Assembly: GCF_012275445.1 (NCBI RefSeq)
Contig: NZ_JAAZQK010000001.1
Location: forward strand, 305,198-369,197
Direction: 5' to 3'
DNA length: 64,000 nucleotides
From: Rhizobacter sp. SG703
Lineage (GTDB): Bacteria; Pseudomonadota; Gammaproteobacteria; Burkholderiales; Burkholderiaceae_C
The notes under the pieces are model-generated. The model was given only the letters and a program-made list of their open reading frames with translations, was not told where the DNA came from and made no database searches. The position numbers and the translations under genes are program-made. Positions 8,492-16,652 of this stretch are shown here, in pieces. The stretch's first letter is position 1. Every line of letters starts with the position of its first letter.

Positions 8492-9136
8492 TCAGAGAAC
8501 GGCGTAGCGTCCCGGCTTGTGGTTGACCGCGATGAACAGGTTCATCACGACGGCCGCAAGCACCGACCACGCGACCCGCGCCGGGTCGACCACCGTCAGC
8601 GCCAGCAGCACGACGCTGCAGTCGACGACCATCTGCACCTTGCCCGCCCGCCAGCCGCGCGACTGCTGCAGGTACAGCGACACGATGGTCGCGCCGCCCA
8701 GGCTCGCGCGATGGCGGGCCAGGAACAGGCAGCCCGAACCGAGCAGCAGCCCGCCCAGCACCGCCGCATACGCCGGGTGCAATCGCTCGATCGCGAACAG
8801 CCGCGGCGACCATTCCGTCATCAGCGACAGCAGCGTGATCGCGACGAAGGTCTTCAGCGTGAACTCGCGGCCCATGCGCCGCCACGCGAACCAGTAGAAC
8901 GGCAGGTTGATCGCGAAGAACAGCTTGCCCAGGCCGATGCCGGTCGCGTAGTGCAGCACGAAGGCCACGCCGGCCGTGCCGCCGGTCAGCAGCCCGGCCT
9001 GCGCGAACAGGATCAGCGCGAGCGACACGAACAGCGTGCCGGTGAAGATCGCCTGCGCGTCTTCGAACGGCGTGTGCCGCTGGACCGGTGGCGATGCGGG
9101 CGGCGCGGCGTCGGCGGGGGCGCGGGAGAGGCTCAT
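8492..9136 (-). CDS. YitT family membrane protein
   Basis: A 214-residue integral membrane protein with about five to six hydrophobic helices. It has the YitT/DUF161 pattern GLLTGGTAGVAFVLHYATGIGLGKLFFAINLPFYWFAW, written here in parts: GLLTGGTAGVAF, then LFFAINLPFYW. Unlike Bacillus YitT it lacks the C-terminal cytoplasmic DUF2179 domain and ends soon after the last helix. The transported substrate for this family is not established. It is convergent with the fadE operon, about ten bases away, and lies upstream of dps on the same strand's far side. Confidence 0.85.
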   Translation of the reverse strand: MSLSRAPADAAPPASPPVQRHTPFEDAQAIFTGTLFVSLALILFAQAGLLTGGTAGVAFVLHYATGIGLGKLFFAINLPFYWFAWRRMGREFTLKTFVAITLLSLMTEWSPRLFAIERLHPAYAAVLGGLLLGSGCLFLARHRASLGGATIVSLYLQQSRGWRAGKVQMVVDCSVVLLALTVVDPARVAWSVLAAVVMNLFIAVNHKPGRYAVL

Positions 9137-9188
9137 GGCCCCGGATGTTGCACGAAGCGTGCCGCCACCGGCCGCGGGCTGGTGCCCG

Positions 9189-9737
9189 TCAGTGCCCGCC
9201 GCTGTCGCCCGAGCGGCCGGCCTCGAACAGGAACCAGGTGCGGCGCTCGCTCTCGTCGATCCAGACCTCGATCAGGCTGGCGGTCGCGATGTCTTGGTGC
9301 TCGTCGCAGACGTTGTGGGCCTGGCGCAGCGCGGCGACCAGCGTCTTGTTGTCCTCGCGCAGTTCGGCCAGCATGTCCGACGGCTCGACGTAGTCGGCAT
9401 CGTTGTCGAGGATGCGCTGCGAGCGCGCGATGTGGCCGATCGAGCGCAGCGTCGTGCCGCCGACCTTGCGCACGCGTTCGGCGATCGGGTCGGTCATCGC
9501 ATAGAGCTGGTCGGCCTGCTCGTCGAGCATCACGTGGTAGTCGCGGAAGTGCGGCCCGCTCATGTGCCAGTGGAAGTTCTTGGTCTTCAGGTACAGCGCG
9601 AACACGTCGGCCAGGATGCCGTTCATCGCGGCGGCGATGTCGCGGGTGGCGCCCGCCTTCAGGTCGGTCGGCGTGACCAGCGGGGCGCGCTGGCGTTCCT
9701 TGGCGCTGCGCGCGGGGATCGAGGCCTTCTTCTTCAT
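9189..9737 (-). CDS. dps: Dps-family DNA-protecting ferritin
   Basis: A 182-residue Dps/ferritin-like protein. The diagnostic segment NFHWHMSGPHFRDYHVMLDEQADQ (split: NFHWHMSGPHF, then DYHVMLDEQADQ) carries the intersubunit ferroxidase ligands (His, His, Asp, Glu). Dps forms 12-mers that oxidise and store iron with peroxide and coat DNA in starved cells. The lysine-rich N-terminus (MKKKASIPARSAKERQR) is the type used for DNA binding. The start at 9737 is chosen because AAGGA lies upstream at good spacing; a longer frame adds eleven residues with no Shine-Dalgarno. It is monocistronic by spacing, and no OxyR site was recognised by eye. Confidence 0.94.
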   Translation of the reverse strand: MKKKASIPARSAKERQRAPLVTPTDLKAGATRDIAAAMNGILADVFALYLKTKNFHWHMSGPHFRDYHVMLDEQADQLYAMTDPIAERVRKVGGTTLRSIGHIARSQRILDNDADYVEPSDMLAELREDNKTLVAALRQAHNVCDEHQDIATASLIEVWIDESERRTWFLFEAGRSGDSGGH

Positions 9738-9838
9738 CGCGGATCCTTCGGTGGAGTGACCGCGCAGCATAGCCCCGGGCTGCGGGATTCGCCTCCTCCA
9801 GAAGGGGCGGGCGTGCCGACCTCGATCAAGCTGCCATG

Positions 9839-9866
9839 AAAAAAGGGACGCCTCTCGGCGTCCCTT
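9839..9866 (-). terminator. Rho-independent terminator after livJ-type gene
   Basis: On the minus strand AAGGGACGCC pairs with GGCGTCCCTT across a four-base loop and is followed by six T. It lies 37 bases past the stop of the substrate-binding protein gene and would end its transcript. Confidence 0.92.
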
Positions 9867-9902
9867 CTGTCCTGCAGCGATCTGGCGGTGAACGCAGGCC
9901 GA

Positions 9903-11042
9903 TCAGCGCACGACGGCGATCTGCTCGCGCTTCTCGCCCTTGTAGGTGTACAGCGTCAGCGCGCCGTTCTTGACGTCGCCCTTCTCGTCGAACGAGATCG
10001 TGCCCGTCACGCCCTTGTAGCCGTCGGTCTTGGCCAGCACCGGCAGGTACTTGGCCGGGTCGGCGGAGCCGGCCTTGACCATCGCGGCGACCATCACGTT
10101 GACGGCGTCGTAGACGTACGGCGAATAGATCTGCACCTCAGTGCCGAACTTCTTCTTGTAGTCCTCGCGGAACTTGTCCATGCCGACCTTCTGCGTGCCT
10201 TCGACACCACCGGCTTCGGCGCAGACGACCTGGCCGTCGCCCATCGCGCCGGCGGCCAGCTTCGGCAGTTCGCCCGAGCAGATGCCGTCGCCGCCCATGA
10301 ACTTGGCGTCGATGCCGAGTTGCTTCATCTGGCGGATCATCGGGCCGGCCACGGCGTCCATGCCGCCGTAGAACACGACGTCCGGCTTCTTCGACTTGAT
10401 CTGGGTCAGGATGGCGGTGAAGTCGGTCGCCTTGTCGGTCGTGAACTGGTGCGAGACGGTCGTGCCGCCCGCGCCCTTGACGCCCTTTTCGAACTCGTCG
10501 GCGACGCCCTGGCCGTAGGCGGTGCGGTCGTCGATGACGGCGATCGACTTGCCCTTCAGCTCCTTGACGGCATAGCGGCCCAGCGTGCCGCCGAGGTGCA
10601 CGTCGTCAGCCACCACGCGGAACGTGGTCTTGTAGCCGTTGCGGGTGAACTTCGGGTTGGTGGCCGACGGGCTGATCTGCGGGATGCCGGCGTCGCTGTA
10701 GACCTTGGAGGCCGGGATCGACGTGCCCGAATTCAGGTGGCCGATCACGCCGTTGACCTTGGAGTCGACCAGCTTCTGGGCGACCGCGGTGCCTTGCTTC
10801 GGATCGCCGGCGTCGTCTTCAGCCTGCAGCTCGAGCTTGACCTTCTTGCCGCCGATCGTCACGCCCTTGGCGTTCAGTTCGTCGATGGCCATGCGCGCGC
10901 CGTTCTCGTTGTCCTTGCCGAGGTGGGCAATGCCGCCGCTGGTCGGGGCGACGTGACCGATCTTCACGACTTCCTGGGCGGACACCGCACCGGCGAACAG
11001 GGTCACGGCGGCGGCGACCAGGACATTGAGTTTGTATTGCAT
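9903..11042 (-). CDS. livJ: Branched-chain amino acid ABC transporter substrate-binding protein
   Basis: A 379-residue periplasmic type I binding protein of the LivJ/LivK family, which delivers leucine, isoleucine, valine or related compounds to LivFGHM. A signal peptide (MQYKLNVLVAAAVTLFAGAVSA) is followed by EVVKIGHVAPTSGGIAHLGKDNENGARMA (in parts: VKIGHVAPTSG, then GKDNENGARMA). The SGTSIPASK and AYGQGVADEFEKG segments are typical. Codon choice is strongly biased, suggesting high expression. GGAGG lies upstream of the ATG, and a strong terminator follows. The permease and ATPase genes are not adjacent, so this is an orphan binding protein working with a transporter elsewhere. Confidence 0.93.
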   Translation of the reverse strand: MQYKLNVLVAAAVTLFAGAVSAQEVVKIGHVAPTSGGIAHLGKDNENGARMAIDELNAKGVTIGGKKVKLELQAEDDAGDPKQGTAVAQKLVDSKVNGVIGHLNSGTSIPASKVYSDAGIPQISPSATNPKFTRNGYKTTFRVVADDVHLGGTLGRYAVKELKGKSIAVIDDRTAYGQGVADEFEKGVKGAGGTTVSHQFTTDKATDFTAILTQIKSKKPDVVFYGGMDAVAGPMIRQMKQLGIDAKFMGGDGICSGELPKLAAGAMGDGQVVCAEAGGVEGTQKVGMDKFREDYKKKFGTEVQIYSPYVYDAVNVMVAAMVKAGSADPAKYLPVLAKTDGYKGVTGTISFDEKGDVKNGALTLYTYKGEKREQIAVVR

Positions 11043-11250
11043 TCAAAAACCTCCGGGGTTTGGAAAGACTGGAATAACGGGTGAGGAGTCAGCCTCAGCG
11101 GGCGCAACGTTACCCCAAAAAAAACCGCCTCCATTGCGGGAATCCTCGGGTCTCGTTGCGCGATGTCCTCAGCAGGGACAAGGGGTTGGGCTCGCTGGGC
11201 ATGGCGACTCAACGAGCAAGAACCGGGCCGCGTTGATAGGGTAAACGACA
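11043..11250. other. Leader region of the livJ-type gene
   Basis: 208 bases between the type A repeat and the livJ start. They hold the Shine-Dalgarno (CGGAGG on the minus strand near 11050) and an A-tract at 11116-11123. No small reading frame with a convincing ribosome site and no recognisable riboswitch were seen. The promoter probably lies here but its boxes could not be placed. Confidence 0.4.
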
Positions 11251-11330
11251 GCCCCCAGTCGCTTCGCTCCTGCCCGAGGGGCGCCACCCCTGGGCCCGGC
11301 AGAGCCGGATCCCCGGGGCGTTGCTTGATG
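11251..11330 (-). repeat. Structured intergenic repeat, type A copy 1
   Basis: Eighty bases closely similar to 12372-12451 and 28445-28526, all in the same orientation. On the minus strand it starts about 20 bases after the stop codon of the proline-rich protein gene. It contains CCGGC-TCT-GCCGG, a GC-rich stem, GCCC-CTC-GGGC and the shared AGCGAAGCGACT hairpin followed by a G run. Confidence 0.9.
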
Positions 11331-11349
11331 GGTCCTCGCGGTGCTCGAC

Positions 11350-11841
11350 CTAGCGGCCGCGCTGGCGATGCAGCTCTTGCGCGACGGCGCGCGTGACGAT
11401 CTCGCGCAGCGTGGTCGCGAGCTCGTTGCGGGTGTCGCGGATCAACGAATCGGCAATGCGCGCGAGCGCCGGCGTCAGCAACTCGCGCAGCTTGTATTCG
11501 AAGACCAGGTCGAGCTGGCGCTGCACATCGGTCAGCACACGTTGGACGACGGCTTCTTCGCTGAGCGGTGGAGCCACCGGCGCGGCTGCAGGGGCCGCCG
11601 CCGGGACGGCCGCACGGGGCGCCAGCGGTGGCGGGGGCGATTGCGCAGGAGGCAGCGGCGACAACGCCGATGGCGCGGTGGCCGCGAAAGCCGGCGGCGC
11701 GACCGGCACGGGCGCACGCGGCGGTGAAGGTGGCGGTGGCGGTACGGCCTCGGCGGCCGGCGGCGCGCCGCGTGCGCTCGGCACCACCTCGGTCAGCACC
11801 GGCAGGCGGTGCGGCGGCTGCTGGCGCGGGGTGGTGCTCAT
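11350..11841 (-). CDS. Proline-rich protein of unknown function, third gene of pepA-holC operon
   Basis: 163 residues. The N-terminal half (to about 100) is low-complexity proline/alanine sequence with a polyproline run near residue 35. The C-terminal 60 residues (LSEEAVVQRVLTDVQRQLDLVFEYKLREL, then PALARIADSLIRDTRNELATTLREIV) form amphipathic helices that could oligomerise. It has no signal peptide. The layout, a disordered proline arm with a helical tail, recalls scaffold proteins such as PopZ, but no homology is claimed. The ATG at 11841 is preceded by GAGGGG at five bases, supplied by the type B repeat. It lies downstream of holC on the same strand and is presumably co-transcribed with it. 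Confidence 0.75.
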   Translation of the reverse strand: MSTTPRQQPPHRLPVLTEVVPSARGAPPAAEAVPPPPPSPPRAPVPVAPPAFAATAPSALSPLPPAQSPPPPLAPRAAVPAAAPAAAPVAPPLSEEAVVQRVLTDVQRQLDLVFEYKLRELLTPALARIADSLIRDTRNELATTLREIVTRAVAQELHRQRGR

Positions 11842-11843
11842 GA

Positions 11844-11919
11844 CGACCCCTCGCTCGATGAATACATCGATCGATCCCCCGAGGGGATGCGATCCGGCTT
11901 GGGAACGGCCCGGCGCTCG
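11844..11919 (-). repeat. Structured intergenic repeat, type B copy 2, carrying the RBS of the next gene
   Basis: Minus-strand copy of the type B element between holC and the proline-rich gene. Hairpins: ATCCCC-TCG-GGGGAT, then TCGATG-TATT-CATCGA. The second replaces the CCGGTG/CACCGG stem of copy 1 with fully compensated pairs. It ends GAGGGG-TCGTC-ATG, so the element provides the Shine-Dalgarno. The upstream CCCCTCG can also pair with the terminal CGAGGGG. The first hairpin is partly decayed in this copy. Confidence 0.88.
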
Positions 11920-11926
11920 GCTCGCT

Positions 11927-12367
11927 TCATTCGCCCTCCTGCGCCACGTCGTGCCGGACGATCGGGTAGCCGCGGTCGGCGTAGTGCTTCCAGCGCGCGC
12001 GGCCCGACGGGCGGTCGTCGCCGTCGCGCGAAACGAGCTCGATCACGCGGGCGAAGCTCTCGAAACCGTCGGCGGTTTCTTCGCCCAGGTTCAGCAGCAC
12101 GTCACGGTGCGGCGCATCGGCCAGCCGCTCGACCAGCCAGACCGGCGTCGGCGCGAGCCGCGGCGCGATCGGCTGGCCGGCGCGTGCATGCACATGGGGC
12201 ACGAAATCGGTCGGCTCGAACACCCACAGCTGCTTGTCGAGGCGTCCGAGCACCGGCGCGGGGCCTGCGACCACCACGCGTGCACCGCGGCGAGTCGCCT
12301 TGCGCAGCAACCTGCACGCGTACGACAGCCGATCCGGCACGTTGAAGTGGAAGCTGACCTCTGTCAT
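11927..12367 (-). CDS. holC: DNA polymerase III chi subunit
   Basis: A 146-residue HolC protein, which links the clamp loader (through psi) to single-stranded DNA-binding protein at the replication fork. It starts MTEVSFHFNVPDRLSYACRLLRKA, with the typical beta strand then helix. Downstream comes LDKQLWVFEPTDFVPH, which is diagnostic for chi (W-x-F-x-x-x-x-F-I/V-P-H), and then VLLNLG near residue 100. It follows pepA on the same strand, the order conserved in many proteobacteria. The ATG at 12367 is preceded by a run of six G at five bases, supplied by a type A repeat. Because chi affects replication-fork repair, element-controlled translation of this gene would be notable. Confidence 0.93.
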   Translation of the reverse strand: MTEVSFHFNVPDRLSYACRLLRKATRRGARVVVAGPAPVLGRLDKQLWVFEPTDFVPHVHARAGQPIAPRLAPTPVWLVERLADAPHRDVLLNLGEETADGFESFARVIELVSRDGDDRPSGRARWKHYADRGYPIVRHDVAQEGE

Positions 12368-12371
12368 GTGG

Positions 12372-12451
12372 GCCCCCCAGTCGCTTCGCTCCTGCCCCCG
12401 AGGGGCGCCTCCCCTCGGCCCGGCAAAGCCGGATCCTGGGGAGTGGCTTGA
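12372..12451 (-). repeat. Structured intergenic repeat, type A copy 2, carrying the RBS of holC
   Basis: Minus-strand element filling the pepA-holC gap. It starts 29 bases after the pepA stop. Hairpins: CCGGC-TTT-GCCGG, CCGAGGGG/CCCCTCGG around five bases, alternatively GCCCC-TCG-GGGGC, then a stem around AGCGAAGCGACT. It ends GGGGGG-CCCAC-ATG, the same five-base spacing as the type B copies upstream of 11841 and 21940. Confidence 0.9.
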
Positions 12452-12479
12452 AGGAGCAGCGCGGCGCGGGCCAGGAGCA

Positions 12480-13952
12480 TCACTTTGCCTGCGAGAGCAC
12501 GAATTGCGTCAGCAGCGGCACCGGCCGCCCCGTCGCGCCCTTGGCAGCACCCGACTTCCAGGCGGTGCCGGCGATGTCGAGGTGGGCCCAGCGGTATTTC
12601 GCGGTGAAGCGGCGCAGGAACATCGCCGCGGTGATCGCTCCGCCGGCGCGCGGACCGACGTTGCCCATGTCGGCGAAGTTGCTCTTCAGCGCGTCGTCGT
12701 ACTCCTCGTCCAGCGGCATGCGCCAGGCCGGGTCGAGCGCGCTCTGGCCGGCGGCCAGCAGGTCGGCGGCCAGCGCGTCGTCGGCGGTGAACAGGCCCGA
12801 GTTGTGGTGGCCGAGCGCGATCACGCAGGCACCGGTCAGCGTCGCGATGTCGACCACGACCGCCGGCTTGAAGCGCTCGGCGTAGGTCAGCGCATCGCAC
12901 AGGATCAGCCGGCCTTCGGCGTCGGTGTTCAGGATCTCGATCGTCTGGCCCGACATGCTGGTGACGACGTCGCCCGGCTTCACTGCCCGGCCGCTCGGCA
13001 TGTTCTCGCACGACGGGATGATGCCGATCAGGTTCAGCTTCGGCTTCAGTTCGGCCACCGCGCGCAGCGTGCCGAGCACGCTCGCGGCGCCGCCCATGTC
13101 GTACTTCATCTCGTCCATCTCGGCGGCCGGCTTGATCGAGATGCCGCCGGTGTCGAAGGTGATGCCCTTGCCGACCAGCACGATCGGCGCCTGCGTCTTC
13201 GCCGCGCCTTCGTAGCGCGCGACGATGAAGCGCAGCGGCTCGTCGGAGCCCTGGGCGACCGCGAGGAACGAGCCCATGCCGAGCTTCTCGACCGCCTTGC
13301 GGTCCAGCACCTCGACCTTCAGGCCGTGGTCCTTCGCAAGCTTCTTCGCCTGCTCGGCCAGGAAGGTGGGCGTGCAGTGGTTGCCCGGCCGGTTGGCGCA
13401 TTCGCGCGCCAGCTCGACGCCGGCACCGATCGCCTCGCCGACCGCCAGGCCCGACTGCACCGCCTTGGCCTGCGCCTTGTCGCACACCAGCGTGAGCTTG
13501 GCGATGGCCGATGCGGCCGGTGCGCTGGGCTTGGTGTGGCGGTACAGGTAGGTGGCGTCGCCGGCCGCGGCGACCAGCGCCTGCGCATGCGCGGCGCCGA
13601 GGTCGCCGGCCGAAGCCAGCGCGACGGCCACGTGCTTCGCGCCGCCGCCCTTCAGCTGGGCCAGCCCGTTCGCGACCGCGGTCTTGAAGGCCTTCGCGGT
13701 GCCGGAGGCGGCTGCGGCCACCACCACGCGCGGCGCCTTCACGCCGGCCACGCGGTGCAGGTACAGCGCGCGCCCGGCCTTCAGTGCGAAGTCGCCATGG
13801 GCGATCGCCTCGTTGATCGGGGCCGCGAGCTTCGCGTCGAGCGAGGCATCGACGGTGTTGCCGCCGGCGGAGGCGTCGACGATGACGAGCAGTGCGTCGG
13901 CCTGCAGGGCAGCCAGGCTGCCGGAAGAAGAAACCTGATGCTTGAAGTCCAT
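12480..13952 (-). CDS. pepA: Leucyl aminopeptidase (cytosol aminopeptidase, M17)
   Basis: A 490-residue M17 aminopeptidase removing N-terminal residues from peptides in the cytoplasm with two metal ions; in E. coli PepA also binds DNA in Xer recombination. The family signature NTDAEGRL is present, along with [16 protein letters not shown] (metal-binding Lys and Asp) and the MKYDMGGAA region. The start at 13952 (MDFKHQVSS) is chosen by homology to the short N-terminus; the longer frame would run into the divergent lptF leader. It is the first gene of pepA-[repeat A]-holC-[repeat B]-proline-rich gene, and is divergent from lptF with only 26 bases between them. Confidence 0.95.
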   Translation of the reverse strand: MDFKHQVSSSGSLAALQADALLVIVDASAGGNTVDASLDAKLAAPINEAIAHGDFALKAGRALYLHRVAGVKAPRVVVAAAASGTAKAFKTAVANGLAQLKGGGAKHVAVALASAGDLGAAHAQALVAAAGDATYLYRHTKPSAPAASAIAKLTLVCDKAQAKAVQSGLAVGEAIGAGVELARECANRPGNHCTPTFLAEQAKKLAKDHGLKVEVLDRKAVEKLGMGSFLAVAQGSDEPLRFIVARYEGAAKTQAPIVLVGKGITFDTGGISIKPAAEMDEMKYDMGGAASVLGTLRAVAELKPKLNLIGIIPSCENMPSGRAVKPGDVVTSMSGQTIEILNTDAEGRLILCDALTYAERFKPAVVVDIATLTGACVIALGHHNSGLFTADDALAADLLAAGQSALDPAWRMPLDEEYDDALKSNFADMGNVGPRAGGAITAAMFLRRFTAKYRWAHLDIAGTAWKSGAAKGATGRPVPLLTQFVLSQAK

Positions 13953-13978
13953 AATGCGAGCCAGTCCAGAATCCAACG

Positions 13979-15124
13979 ATGTTATTCGATTCCTCCCTGC
14001 GGCGAGACCTCGCCCGCACATTCGGCGCCACGCTGGTGGTGATCCTCACCATCGTGCTGACGATGATGCTGATCCGCACGCTGGGCCAGGCCGCGCTGGG
14101 CCGTGTCGCCCCGCAGGACGTGGTGCTGCTGCTCGGCTACGTGGCGCTCGCGCAGCTGCCGACGATGCTGAGCCTGTCGCTGTTCATCGCCACCGTCTCG
14201 ACGATGACGCGCATGTACCGCGACAGCGAGATGGCGATCTGGTTCGCGAGCGGCGTCGGCCTGTCGCGCTTCGTGCGGCCGGTGTTGCGCGTCAGCTGGC
14301 CGGTGCTGCTGGTGGTGGCGCTGCTCGCGCTCTTCGTGTGGCCGTGGATGAACGCGCGCAGCGCCGAGCTGCGCGAGCGCTTCGAGCGCCGCTCCGACCT
14401 GTCGCGCGTCACGCCGGGCCAGTTCCAGTCGTCGCGCGACGGGCGCCGCACCTTCTTCATCGAGCGCGACAGCGAAGACGGCCGCACCGGCCGCAACGTC
14501 TTCATCCTGACCGCGCAGGCCGACAAGGAATCGGTCACCTCGGCACGCAGCGGGCACATCGAGAACACCGACGACGACCGCTTCCTGGTGCTCGACAGCG
14601 GCCAGCAGAACGAGCAGAACCTGCGCAGCGGCGACAAGACGCTGGCGCGCTTCGAGACCTACAAGGTGCAGGCCGGCGACCGCGTGCTGAGCAGCGCGGA
14701 CGCGCCGCCGCCGAAGGCGCGCCCGACCATCGAGCTGATGAGCGAGCCGACGCCGGCCGCGCAGGGCGAACTCACCTGGCGGCTCGGCCTGACGCTCGGC
14801 GCGGCCAACCTGCTGCTGCTGGCGATCGGGCTGTCGGCCACGCAGCCGCGGCGTGCCAGCAACTGGAACCTGCTGTTCGCGCTGCTGAGCTTCGTCGTCT
14901 ACTACAACCTGATCAACCTGTCGCAGGCCTGGGTGGCCGGCGGCAAGGCCGGCATGGGGGCGATCCTGGTCACGATGCACGGCGGCGTGCTGCTGCTGGC
15001 GATCGCGCTGCTCTGGTGGCGCGACAACGGCACCCACTGGAGCCTGCGCCGGCACACCGGCGACGGTGGCGGAAGCGGCAAGGGCCGCCTGAAGCAGCGC
15101 CTGCAGGAAGCCTGCAAGAAATGA
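13979..15124 (+). CDS. lptF: LPS export ABC transporter permease LptF
   Basis: A 381-residue inner-membrane protein of the YjgP/YjgQ family. With LptG and the LptB ATPase it extracts lipopolysaccharide from the inner membrane and feeds it to the LptCADE bridge. Visible are three N-terminal transmembrane helices ([46 protein letters not shown]), a large periplasmic beta-jellyroll domain (about 130-265) and three C-terminal helices. It begins 26 bases from the divergent pepA start, and is followed seven bases later by lptG. The gene is expected to be essential in most Gram-negatives. Confidence 0.95.
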   Translation: MLFDSSLRRDLARTFGATLVVILTIVLTMMLIRTLGQAALGRVAPQDVVLLLGYVALAQLPTMLSLSLFIATVSTMTRMYRDSEMAIWFASGVGLSRFVRPVLRVSWPVLLVVALLALFVWPWMNARSAELRERFERRSDLSRVTPGQFQSSRDGRRTFFIERDSEDGRTGRNVFILTAQADKESVTSARSGHIENTDDDRFLVLDSGQQNEQNLRSGDKTLARFETYKVQAGDRVLSSADAPPPKARPTIELMSEPTPAAQGELTWRLGLTLGAANLLLLAIGLSATQPRRASNWNLLFALLSFVVYYNLINLSQAWVAGGKAGMGAILVTMHGGVLLLAIALLWWRDNGTHWSLRRHTGDGGGSGKGRLKQRLQEACKK

Positions 15125-15131
15125 GTCTCCG

Positions 15132-16235
15132 ATGAAAACCGTGCGCCGGCTGCTCTATGCCGACATCGTCTCGTCGGTGGCCTTCGTCGCCGTGGCCTTC
15201 CTGTCGCTGTTCTTCTTCATCGACTTCGTCGACGAGCTGGCCGACATCACGAAGACCTACACCGCCCTGCATGCGGCGGTGTACTCGCTGCTCGAGCTGC
15301 CCGGGCACCTGTACGAGCTGTCGCCGATCGCGGTGCTGATCGGCACCATCTACGCGCTGTCGCGGCTTGCGCAGTCGTCCGAGTTCACCGTGCTGCGCAC
15401 CGGCGGGCTCGGCCCGGGCCGCGCGCTGTTCCTGCTGACCGGCCTCGGCATGGCCTTCGGCGTGCTGACCTTCGTCGTCGGCGACTACCTCGCGCCGCTC
15501 AGCGAGCGCGGCGCCGCACAGCTGCAGGCGCGCTACAAGGGCGGCTTCAGCCTCGGCATCACCGGCGCCTGGCTGAAGGACCACCGCGTGACGCCCGACG
15601 GCGAGCGCTCGTACTCGGTCAACGTCGGCAGCGCCGCCGCCGGCGGCGAGCTGCTGAACATCCGCATCTTCGAATCCGACGGCAGCGGCCGGCTGCTGCG
15701 CCGCATCAGCGCGGCGCGCGGGCGCGTCGGCAGCGACGACAACTGGACGCTGCAGGACGTGAACCTGACCGACTGGCGCGATGCCGCGACCGGCGGGCTG
15801 GTCAACTCGCAGCAGATGCCGGTCTACACCTGGCCGAGCACGCTGCCGGCCAACGTGGTGGCGGCCGCGGTGCTGCCCGAAGGCTCGATGTCGACGCTGG
15901 AGCTGTTCCGCTACATCACCCACCTGTCCGACAACGAGCAGACGGCGCAGCGCCACGAGATCCAGTTCTGGAAACGCGCGCTGTACCCGCTCGCCTGCCT
16001 GGTGATGGTGGCGCTGGCGCTGCCCTTCGCGTACCTGCATGCACGCGCCGGCGGCGTCAGCCTGAAGGTGTTCGGCGGCATCATGCTCGGCATCAGCTTC
16101 GTGCTGCTGAACAACGTCGCGGCGCACCTGGGCTTGCTGCAGAACTGGACGCCATGGATCGTCGCGGCGACGCCGAGCGCGATCTACCTGCTGCTGTCGC
16201 TGGCCGCCTTCAGCTGGCTCGTCCGCTACCGATGA
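15132..16235 (+). CDS. lptG: LPS export ABC transporter permease LptG
   Basis: A 367-residue partner of LptF with the same architecture: an N-terminal helix (VAFVAVAFLSLFFFIDFVDEL), the LYELSPIAVLIGTIYALSRLA helix with the coupling region TVLRTGGLG, a periplasmic jellyroll (about 130-265) and three C-terminal helices (ACLVMVALALPFAYLH, FGGIMLGISFVLLNNVA, IYLLLSLAAFSWL). The gene overlaps the following cbiX-like gene by four bases (ATGA), an unusual partner for the LPS export genes. Confidence 0.95.
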   Translation: MKTVRRLLYADIVSSVAFVAVAFLSLFFFIDFVDELADITKTYTALHAAVYSLLELPGHLYELSPIAVLIGTIYALSRLAQSSEFTVLRTGGLGPGRALFLLTGLGMAFGVLTFVVGDYLAPLSERGAAQLQARYKGGFSLGITGAWLKDHRVTPDGERSYSVNVGSAAAGGELLNIRIFESDGSGRLLRRISAARGRVGSDDNWTLQDVNLTDWRDAATGGLVNSQQMPVYTWPSTLPANVVAAAVLPEGSMSTLELFRYITHLSDNEQTAQRHEIQFWKRALYPLACLVMVALALPFAYLHARAGGVSLKVFGGIMLGISFVLLNNVAAHLGLLQNWTPWIVAATPSAIYLLLSLAAFSWLVRYR

Positions 16236-16618
16236 GCCGCGGCCTGCTGCTGTTCGCGCACGGCGCGCGCGACCCGAACTGGGCATTGCCGTTCGAGGAC
16301 GTCGCCGCGCGCGTGCGCCGAGCGCATCCCGGCGTGCCGGTCGCCCTCGCCTTCCTCGAATTCATGGCGCCGGACCTGCGCGAAGCCGGCCGGCAGCTCG
16401 CCGCGCACGGCTGCACGCACGTCGACGTGCTGCCGCTGTTCCTCGGCGCCGGCGGCCACGTGCGCAAGGACCTGCCGGAACTGCTGGCCGAACTGGGCAC
16501 CGCGCACCCCGGCGTGCGCTGGCAGCTGCACCCGGCCGTCGGCGAACTCGACCCGGTGATCGCCGCGATGGCCGACGCCGCCGGCCGACTGATCATCGCT
16601 TCCACAGACACGAAGTGA
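16232..16618 (+). CDS. Sirohydrochlorin chelatase family protein (CbiX, short form)
   Basis: A 128-residue CbiX/SirB-type protein. The N-terminal LLLFAHGARDPNW carries the metal-binding histidine of the chelatase fold. A second conserved part is DVLPLFLGAGGHVRKDLPEL, with GGHVRKD carrying the second histidine. The family inserts cobalt or iron into sirohydrochlorin; short single-domain forms usually act as dimers. The ATG overlaps the lptG stop. The next gene is a CysB-type regulator of sulfur assimilation, which fits a role in sirohaem for sulfite reductase. That is inference from position. Confidence 0.87.
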   Translation: MSRGLLLFAHGARDPNWALPFEDVAARVRRAHPGVPVALAFLEFMAPDLREAGRQLAAHGCTHVDVLPLFLGAGGHVRKDLPELLAELGTAHPGVRWQLHPAVGELDPVIAAMADAAGRLIIASTDTK

Positions 16619-16652
16619 TTTAATCCGTGCAATCCACAGATTGCAACGGAAT

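Noticed and set aside
9839-9866. The livJ terminator as a shared bidirectional terminator with dps
   Set aside because: The T-run exists only on the minus strand, and the dps gene is on the same strand downstream, so it ends only the livJ transcript.
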